Shown: positions 7,791 to 12,669 of the stretch, piece after piece
Numbering within the stretch: the first letter of the stretch is position 1
Layout of the letters: each line of letters begins with the position of its first letter
Assembly (NCBI GenBank): GCA_023414985.1
Contig: JAEZLY010000127.1
Span: 1-12,669 of the forward strand
Reading direction: 5' to 3'
Source: Bacillota bacterium
Lineage (GTDB): Bacteria; Bacillota; Clostridia; Lachnospirales; Lachnospiraceae
DNA length: 12,669 bases
The notes under the pieces: generated by a model
Databases searched by the model: none
What the model was told of the DNA's origin: nothing
Seen by the model: only the letters and a program-made list of their open reading frames with translations
Program-made: the position numbers and the translations under genes

Positions 7791-7910
7791 TGATAAAGTG
7801 CCAAAAGGTGCACAGCACCTTTTAGGGTAAGCATACTGCTATACAAGCTTGCTTGCAAAAGCAGTATGCTTTATTCAACAAAGCACCGTAGGTGCTTTGG
7901 CACTTTATCA
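7791..7910. repeat. Nested cloverleaf palindromic element (MITE-like)
   Basis: Perfect 15-base terminal inverted arms (7791-7805 and 7896-7910, starting TGATAAAGTGCC) enclose three further perfect hairpins. These are 9 base pairs with a three-base loop (7803-7811/7815-7823), 12 base pairs with a 19-base loop (7829-7840/7860-7871) and 8 base pairs with a three-base loop (7880-7887/7891-7898). The first and third inner stems share a GGTGC/GCACC core, so alternative pairings are possible. No reading frame fits it. A short non-autonomous mobile element or a dispersed intergenic palindrome is the best guess. A structured RNA or a two-way terminator is possible, but there is no U-run on either side. 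No clear target-site duplication was found. Confidence 0.65.
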
Positions 7911-8199
7911 TTAACACTTTACCATCAGCCTCTATCAGCAGACTATCATCCGCTTTTTACCCTTCATCAACAGCACTTCCTCAATAATTGTCTGCATGCT
8001 CTCTCAGAACAAAATATGCAGGATAGAACAATTTTAATAACCTGTCTTACGATTAGGATTGAGAAATCGTATCCCTCTCGTTTGCAATTCTTCTATATAA
8101 AATGTACTTTTCAACAGCAAAAGATTTAACCATTCTATACCAACTTTCTCCATAATGCAAGTAAAATTCTGCAACTATCCTAATCGGGCTGTGTGGAGG
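7911..8199. other. Intergenic stretch after dprA
   Basis: About 290 bases between dprA and the palindromic element hold no gene I can support. A perfect 10-base inverted repeat (CGATTAGGAT at 8050-8059 and ATCCTAATCG at 8177-8186) encloses 117 bases. No U-run follows dprA, so where its transcript ends is unclear. Plus-strand frames here lack ribosome sites and family resemblance. Confidence 0.4.
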
Positions 8200-9315
8200 T
8201 CAGGAAATACAATAGTAATTCTTCCTGGTCTGCCTTACCATACCCTTCAGCTCCAAATACAGCAGTTGTTCCATCAGCTGGTTCAATGGTAACCCTGTGG
8301 TTAGTGCAATTTCTTCAATATGCTTTGGATCGGCAGTCAGACCGGAGCAGATCTTCACGACCAGAGGATCCGTTTCCCGACAGCCCGGTAAAGACGACTT
8401 AGCAGACTCAGAATAACCCGGGAGCAGTTCCTCCAGGATATCCTTCGGAGAAGTCACCGGCTTCGCTCCAAGCTTCAACAGATTATTACACCCCTCGCTT
8501 AAGGTATCCGTGACCCGTCCCGGCAGCGCAAAGATATCCTTACCCTGATCCAGCCCCAAATCCACAGTAATCAAGGAACCGCTCTTCGCTCTGGCTTCAA
8601 TTACCAGGATTGCATCACTGATGCCGCTGATGATACGGTTACGCATCGGGAAATTTCCAGCCAGGGGTTTCACTCCCGGAGCATACTCCGACAGAATTCC
8701 TCCATGCTGCTGCATATCCATATAGAGTCCTATGTTCTCCTGCGGATAGCATATGTCTATTCCGCAACCCAGAACACCATAGGTTAAGCCCCCGGTGCTT
8801 AACGCTCCCTGATGAGAATAGGTGTCAATCCCTCTGGCAAGTCCGCTTATGATCGCTACCCCTTCTTTTGCTACAGCTCCGGCAAGATACCTTGCCATCT
8901 CACTCCCATACTGGGAACATTCTCTTGCTCCAATAACGGAAAGGCATTTTGTTTCTTTCGCAGGAAGGGATCCTTTGATATACAAAGAAAACGGTGCCGC
9001 ATAAATTTGTCTTAATTTATCCGGGTATTGCTCTTCTTCCTTCGTGATAAAGAAAATCCCGTCCCGGATCAGCCTACCGTATGCTTCCTCCAGCTTTTCC
9101 GGGTCCCGATCAGAGTATAAAGCAGTCAGATCCTCCTCTGATAAAAGCTTTATTCCTGTCTCGCTGAGGATTTTCTCCCGACAGTCCGCAAGGGTGTCCC
9201 TAGATGCATGGAAAATCTCTTCGACATTACCGAAGTAACAGAGTAATGCTTCGATTTTTCTCGGACCGATATTCTTCCTGTTACTCAGCCAATAATGATA
9301 TACCTTATGATCCAT
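8200..9315 (-). CDS. dprA: DNA processing protein DprA (Smf)
   Basis: DprA binds incoming single-stranded DNA during transformation, protects it and loads RecA. From the ATG at 9313-9315 the protein has 371 residues. An N-terminal helical region (about 1-110, with NIGPRK) precedes the Rossmann-like DNA-binding core: GARECSQYG at 129-137, SGLARGID at 157-164 and FPMRNRIISG at 222-231. A C-terminal winged helix (about 314-371) follows, as in many DprA proteins. The frame could also start at a TTG at 9334-9336, overlapping comM, but the ATG fits better: the GGGGAG site sits upstream of it and family N-termini begin near here. It follows the comM stop by 8 bases, so the two are almost certainly co-expressed. 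In organisms without known transformation these genes are still widely kept. Confidence 0.96.
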   Translation of the reverse strand: MDHKVYHYWLSNRKNIGPRKIEALLCYFGNVEEIFHASRDTLADCREKILSETGIKLLSEEDLTALYSDRDPEKLEEAYGRLIRDGIFFITKEEEQYPDKLRQIYAAPFSLYIKGSLPAKETKCLSVIGARECSQYGSEMARYLAGAVAKEGVAIISGLARGIDTYSHQGALSTGGLTYGVLGCGIDICYPQENIGLYMDMQQHGGILSEYAPGVKPLAGNFPMRNRIISGISDAILVIEARAKSGSLITVDLGLDQGKDIFALPGRVTDTLSEGCNNLLKLGAKPVTSPKDILEELLPGYSESAKSSLPGCRETDPLVVKICSGLTADPKHIEEIALTTGLPLNQLMEQLLYLELKGMVRQTRKNYYCIS

Positions 9316-9323
9316 AAATAAAC

Positions 9324-10856
9324 TCACTCCCCCCAATACTTCTGATCCATACTCCTGTAACAGATGGCTTCACTCAAATGTTTTACTGTGATGCGATCAC
9401 TGCCATCCAAATCAGCGATCGTCCTGGCCACCTTCAGAATTCTATGGTATGCCCTAGCACTGAAATTCATCCTGATAAAGGCCTCCTCCAGAAGTTCCTG
9501 CTCCTTTGGCTCAAGGCGACAATATTTCTTAATACTTCTGGGGGTCAACTGAGAGTTGAAATAGATGTTCTCATTTCGATAGCGCTCAAGCTGAAGCTCC
9601 CTTGCCCCCTCGACACGTTTTCTGATCTGTTCGGAGGTTTCCTGCCTTTCCTTTAACTGAAGTTCTTTGTAATTCATCTGTAAGGCTTCAATACAGATAT
9701 CAAAGCGATCCAGTAAGGGTTGGGATATCTTTCCGAGATATCGCTTCACCATCGGAACGGAGCAGTTACAGCGGTTACGATCCGGATAATAACCACAAGA
9801 GCAAGGGTTCATGGCAGAAACTAACATGAACCCCGCCGGATATCGGAAGGTCGCATTCAGCCTCGATATTGTTACCGATTTCTCCTCCAAAGGCTGTCGT
9901 AATACTTCGATGGTATTCTTCTGAAATTCGGGCAGTTCGTCCAGAAATAGGACGCCAAGATGTGCCAGACTGATTTCACCGGGTTTCGGGATCTGACCGC
10001 CGCCAACCAAAGCAGCTGTCGTAATCGTATGATGCGGACTGCGAAACGGCCTGTCTGTGATCAGCCCTTGCTGCCCCATTAAGCCTGCAATACTGTAAAT
10101 CTTCGATATCTCCATACTTTCGTCAAAGGTCAGTTCCGGAAGAATCGTAGGAATCCTTTTGGCAAGCATGGTCTTACCTGCACCCGGCGGCCCGATCATC
10201 AGGATATTATGCATCCCCGAGGCTGCAATTTCAATTGCCCGCTTTGCTGCAAGCTGTCCTGCCACCTCTGAGAAGTCCAACCCTTCTTCTTTTTCCCTGG
10301 AAACAAACAAGCTTTTTCTGTCAATCTTCTCCGGAGTAAATCCTCCCTGCCCTTGCAGCAGCTCAACGGCTTCTCTGAGCGACTGTACTCCATAGGTAAG
10401 GATCCCTTCCACTACTCCGCCTTCCTTTGCATTTTCCTTTGGAACGATGCACTTATGAAAGCCCTGCATTTTTGCGGAATAGACAATGGGCAGGACACCG
10501 TTTACTTTATTTACATTACCGTTTAAGCTGAGTTCCCCGATGATTAGCGTATCCTTTAGATACTCCTCGGGAAGATGGCCAAAGGCCGTAAGAATTGCGA
10601 TTGCTACCGGCAGATCGAAGGCAGTCCCTTCCTTTCTGATATCTGCAGGTGACAGGTTAACTGTAATCCGCTTGGCTGGCAGCTGGTATCCGGAATTCTT
10701 GAGGGCAATTCGTACTCTCTCTCGAGCTTCCTTTACTTCGGAACCAAGATAGCCGACCATATCGAACAGCGGAAGTCCGTCACTGACATCCGCCTCGACG
10801 GATACGATCAGTCCGTCAATCCCATGGATTGCGGCACTGTATGCTTTACTGAACAT
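9324..10856 (-). CDS. comM: YifB/ComM-family Mg-chelatase-like AAA+ ATPase
   Basis: ComM in Gram-negative bacteria is a hexameric helicase that promotes branch migration during integration of transformed DNA. This is the Firmicutes homologue, often called YifB, and its exact role here is inferred. The 510 residues fit the family. An N-terminal Lon-protease-like fold (about 1-175) is followed by an AAA+ domain with Walker A GPPGAGKT at 222-229, Walker B VLFLDE at 302-307 and an LLDRFD arginine motif at 381-386. The family's cysteine cluster is present (Cys352, Cys354, Cys363, Cys365, as PCSCG and CNC). The Mg_chelatase C-terminal helical region fills the rest. The ATG has an AAGGAG site (10864-10869) that abuts a hairpin. 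It is the first gene of a comM-dprA operon. Confidence 0.95.
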   Translation of the reverse strand: MFSKAYSAAIHGIDGLIVSVEADVSDGLPLFDMVGYLGSEVKEARERVRIALKNSGYQLPAKRITVNLSPADIRKEGTAFDLPVAIAILTAFGHLPEEYLKDTLIIGELSLNGNVNKVNGVLPIVYSAKMQGFHKCIVPKENAKEGGVVEGILTYGVQSLREAVELLQGQGGFTPEKIDRKSLFVSREKEEGLDFSEVAGQLAAKRAIEIAASGMHNILMIGPPGAGKTMLAKRIPTILPELTFDESMEISKIYSIAGLMGQQGLITDRPFRSPHHTITTAALVGGGQIPKPGEISLAHLGVLFLDELPEFQKNTIEVLRQPLEEKSVTISRLNATFRYPAGFMLVSAMNPCSCGYYPDRNRCNCSVPMVKRYLGKISQPLLDRFDICIEALQMNYKELQLKERQETSEQIRKRVEGARELQLERYRNENIYFNSQLTPRSIKKYCRLEPKEQELLEEAFIRMNFSARAYHRILKVARTIADLDGSDRITVKHLSEAICYRSMDQKYWGE

Positions 10857-10865
10857 TTTACTGCT

Positions 10866-10893
10866 CCTTCCTGAGTCTCTCCCACTCAGAAGG
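10866..10893 (-). promoter_or_regulatory. Leader hairpin that can cover the comM ribosome site
   Basis: In the comM message CCTTCTGAGT (10884-10893 on the complement) can pair with ACTCAG plus AAGG (10866-10876), with one bulged G and a seven-base loop. The last four pairs use the AAGG of the AAGGAG ribosome site. The pairing is seen; control of translation is inference. Confidence 0.45.
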
Positions 10894-10911
10894 AATCATT
10901 TGCCTATTCAA

Positions 10912-10940
10912 AGTATAGCAAAGGATGAAATTTAACGCAA
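10912..10940 (-). promoter_or_regulatory. Sigma-A promoter of the comM-dprA operon
   Basis: On the minus strand TTGCGT (10935-10940) and TATACT (10912-10917) are spaced by exactly 17 bases, and the -10 is preceded by TGC as in extended -10 promoters. The expected start lies about 50 bases before the comM ATG. This is the best promoter in the window. Confidence 0.75.
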
Positions 10941-10941
10941 G

Positions 10942-11142
10942 AATAAAATCTTTGCTATTATACTTTATCCGACATACATACAATATATAAATAACATTTT
11001 TGAGGTACGCCATGGATATTCACGTTGTCCAGCCCGGTGAAACGATTAATTCCATCGCTGCACTTTATGGAGTGTCAGCCGAAAAAATAATACAGGATAA
11101 TGAGTTAGTCAACCCATATGAATTGGTGCCCGGACAAACAAT
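10942..11142 (+). repeat. Direct repeat, copy 1 (promoter, ribosome site and first LysM)
   Basis: This 201-base stretch recurs at 12469-12669 with 8 mismatches by direct comparison (5 upstream of the ATG, 3 in coding sequence). The left boundary is sharp: identity stops immediately beside the -35 box of the divergent comM promoter. The right boundary of copy 2 is hidden by the window end. Confidence 0.95.
10956..10984 (+). promoter_or_regulatory. Sigma-E-like sporulation promoter, copy 1
   Basis: CATACAAT (10977-10984) matches the -10 consensus of the mother-cell sigma-E factor (CATACAMT). A TATTATA segment (10956-10962) sits 14 bases upstream, where an ATATT-like -35 is expected; that box is only a loose match. 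B. subtilis yaaH, the closest known relative of the downstream gene, is sigma-E controlled, which supports the call. The second copy keeps the -10 unchanged. Confidence 0.6.
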
Positions 11143-12313
11143 TGTTATTGTTTATCCGGTGCAGACGCATACGGTTCAGGAAGGTGATACTTTAGAAGGC
11201 ATCGCTGATGCTTACGGCGTATCCGTCATGCAGCTTCTTAGGAACAATTCCTTTCTTGCCAAAAGAGAGTATATTTACCCGGGAGAAGTACTTACAATCA
11301 GCTACAATACAAATGGTACTCTCACGACAAATGGTTTTTGTTATCCCTTCATCAATCAGGAGCTTTTGAAGAAGACCCTGCCGAATCTGACCTACCTGTC
11401 CATATTTAATTATAGGGCTATGAAGGAGGGGGTAATCACCTCCTATTATGACGATACGGTAATCATCGGATTGGCCAAAGAGTATGGTACCCTTCCGCTT
11501 GTCATGCTGAGTACCTTGTCCGCGCAGGGAGAACCCGACATCGAGGTTACTTATGAGATGCTGCTGAATGAAGAGTATCAGAATAAACAGCTTGTGAATT
11601 TATTGAATATTCTTAGTTCAAAAGGTTATTTAGGGGTAAATTTTATATTTAATTTTATTAACAGTACGAATCAAAGCCTTTACGAAAATTTTATCACAAA
11701 AGCCTCTGCCGCCTTAATGGCGGAAGGCTATCTGGTATTTGTTACAATCAATCCAAATATAAAAAATGATAATGGAAAAATCACCTTCGATCAGATCGAT
11801 TATACTGTCATCAGCAACGCAGTAAACGGTATTATCTTTCTGGAATTCATCTGGGGGTCAAATAGCGAACCTCCGGCTCCGGTCAGCTCTATTGAGGAAA
11901 TCAGAACCTTCGTGGACTATGCCATCACCAGTGTACCGCGGGATAAATTTGTAATCGGAGAACCAACGATGGCTTATGATTGGCCACTCCCTTTCATCCC
12001 CGGAAAAACCGTGGCCAATTCCTTAACCATTGATGCAGCCATTAGCTTAGCTCATGATGTGAACAGTCAGATTCAATTCGATATGGTTTCCCAGACTCCA
12101 TTCTTCAATTATTTCCTGTACAGTGTAGGCTTCCCGGTACAGCATATCGTATGGTTCACCGATGCCAGGAGCTACAATGCCCTATTAACCTTAGTCAGGG
12201 AACACGAATTGTTCGGCACAGGAATATGGAGCGTCATGGTATACGAACCTCAGCTCTGGCTGGTCGTAAACTCCCAGTATAATGTGGTCAAGTTATTACC
12301 GGAAAACAAATAG
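11012..12313 (+). CDS. Two-LysM plus GH18 spore protein of the YaaH/SleL type, probably catalytically inactive
   Basis: YaaH/SleL proteins bind spore peptidoglycan through LysM repeats and cut cortex fragments with a GH18 N-acetylglucosaminidase domain. This 433-residue protein has LysM repeats at about 3-47 and 52-97 and a GH18 domain from about 105 to 430. Late family signatures are clear: AYDWPLPF at 321-328, QTPFFNYF at 361-368 and VWFTDARS at 380-387. However, the strand expected to read GVNIDFE reads GVNFIFN at 208-214, so the catalytic Asp is Ile212 and the acid/base Glu is Asn214. Thr383 also stands where many relatives have Glu. The ATG has a GAGG site six bases upstream; a TTG 12 bases earlier is inside that leader. 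There is no signal peptide, as usual for spore-coat or cortex proteins made in the mother cell. A near-identical second gene begins 225 bases after the stop. Confidence 0.9.
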   Translation: MDIHVVQPGETINSIAALYGVSAEKIIQDNELVNPYELVPGQTIVIVYPVQTHTVQEGDTLEGIADAYGVSVMQLLRNNSFLAKREYIYPGEVLTISYNTNGTLTTNGFCYPFINQELLKKTLPNLTYLSIFNYRAMKEGVITSYYDDTVIIGLAKEYGTLPLVMLSTLSAQGEPDIEVTYEMLLNEEYQNKQLVNLLNILSSKGYLGVNFIFNFINSTNQSLYENFITKASAALMAEGYLVFVTINPNIKNDNGKITFDQIDYTVISNAVNGIIFLEFIWGSNSEPPAPVSSIEEIRTFVDYAITSVPRDKFVIGEPTMAYDWPLPFIPGKTVANSLTIDAAISLAHDVNSQIQFDMVSQTPFFNYFLYSVGFPVQHIVWFTDARSYNALLTLVREHELFGTGIWSVMVYEPQLWLVVNSQYNVVKLLPENK

Positions 12314-12468
12314 AAAAAAGCGACTCCAGATATCCCAAATCTGATTATCTCGTAAACTCGCTATCAGGTTCACGTGCGCGTTTGCATTGTTCACCTTTGC
12401 TTTCGCGTAAATGTATAGTTTGCAGGACAACTTGCTGATTTTGTAAGACAATAACAAACATGTTAATA
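12314..12468 (+). other. Gap between the two LysM-GH18 genes
   Basis: No gene is supported here. A weak stem (CAGAT/ATCTG with a seven-base loop, 12327-12343) follows the stop by about 13 bases but has no U-run, so no convincing terminator is visible. The segment has no counterpart upstream of copy 1. Confidence 0.4.
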
Positions 12469-12482
12469 AATAAAATCTTTGC

Positions 12483-12511
12483 ACTTATACTTTATCTGAC
12501 ATACATACAAT
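12483..12511 (+). promoter_or_regulatory. Sigma-E-like sporulation promoter, copy 2
   Basis: The -10-like CATACAAT (12504-12511) is unchanged from copy 1. The upstream box reads ACTTATA (12483-12489) at the same 14-base spacing. Substitutions between the copies fall outside the -10 element. Confidence 0.55.
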
Positions 12512-12538
12512 ATACAAATAATATTTTTGAGGTACGCC

Positions 12539-12669
12539 ATGGATATTCACGTCGTCCAGTCCGGTGAAACGATTAATTCCATCGCTGCACTTTACGGAGT
12601 GTCAGCCGAAAAAATAATACAGGATAATGAGTTAGTCAACCCATATGAATTGGTGCCCGGACAAACAAT
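12539..12669 (+). CDS. Second LysM (presumed LysM-GH18) protein, 5' part only
   Basis: Forty-three codons are visible, covering the first LysM repeat. The residues equal those of the upstream gene except Pro8, which is Ser here. Of the three base changes two are silent (GTT/GTC, TAT/TAC), which points to a recent duplication or gene conversion. The same GAGG ribosome site (12529-12532) precedes the ATG. Whether this copy carries a GH18 domain, and whether it keeps the catalytic Asp and Glu, cannot be seen here. Confidence 0.9.
   Translation, partial: MDIHVVQSGETINSIAALYGVSAEKIIQDNELVNPYELVPGQT

Larger units (their letters stand above)
12469..12669 (+). repeat. Direct repeat, copy 2 (runs to the window end)
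   Basis: Second copy of the 201-base repeat, offset by 1527 bases from 10942-11142. The identity runs right up to the window edge, so the true length is unknown. Confidence 0.95.

Noticed and set aside
7791..7910. Reading the nested palindrome as a simple two-way terminator or a CRISPR remnant
   Set aside because: No U-run flanks either side, and the hairpins are not evenly spaced repeats with spacers.
7866..8129. 87-codon plus-strand frame in the dprA-topA gap
   Set aside because: It begins inside the palindromic element, lacks a ribosome site and resembles no family.
9316..9336. TTG start of dprA overlapping the comM stop
   Set aside because: The GGGGAG ribosome site lies downstream of this TTG and upstream of the ATG at 9313-9315.
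11000..11011. TTG start 12 bases upstream of the LysM-GH18 ATG
   Set aside because: The TTG overlaps the GAGG ribosome site that serves the ATG at 11012.
12296..12484. 62-codon minus-strand frame between the two LysM genes
   Set aside because: No ribosome site and it overlaps the start of the duplicated promoter block.

Overview
The window reads as a chromosomal segment of a spore-forming, flagellated Gram-positive anaerobe of the Clostridia, most like the Lachnospiraceae. Three things point there: a clear CodY, a flagellar operon next to codY as in Bacillus, and a YaaH/SleL-type LysM plus GH18 spore protein. Strong Shine-Dalgarno sequences and moderately AT-rich DNA agree. The species cannot be named from sequence alone.

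Positions 1-10856 are read almost entirely on the minus strand, in the order comM, dprA, topA, codY, flgB, flgC, fliE, fliF, fliG. ComM and dprA form a tight pair: 8 bases separate them if dprA starts at its ATG. They are expressed from a good sigma-A-type promoter at 10912-10940. A 618-base gap (7582-8199) follows. It holds an elaborate palindromic element at 7791-7910 and the topA promoter at 7659-7687. After topA comes a strong hairpin, then codY with its own candidate promoter, a long leader and a clear intrinsic terminator at 4290-4330. The flagellar genes then start from their own promoter at 4021-4048: rod proteins FlgB and FlgC, adaptor FliE, MS-ring FliF and switch protein FliG. The window edge cuts FliG about ten residues before its usual end.

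The order dprA-topA-...-codY-flgB-flgC-fliE-fliF-fliG is the Bacillus subtilis order with trmFO, xerC/codV, hslV and hslU missing between topA and codY. It therefore looks like ancient conserved synteny that has been shortened.

From 10942 to the right end the genes run on the plus strand. A 433-residue two-LysM/GH18 protein is followed by the start of a second, almost identical copy. Both copies carry the same sigma-E-like promoter, so this is a tandem family probably expressed in the sporulating mother cell. The complete copy has lost the acidic catalytic residues expected in its GH18 domain and is predicted to be a pseudo-enzyme.

The most interesting items are the probable dead GH18 paralogue in a tandem array, the nested cloverleaf palindrome between dprA and topA, and several RNA-level control candidates: a hairpin that could mask the comM ribosome site, a fliE-fliF intercistronic hairpin, and the codY leader.
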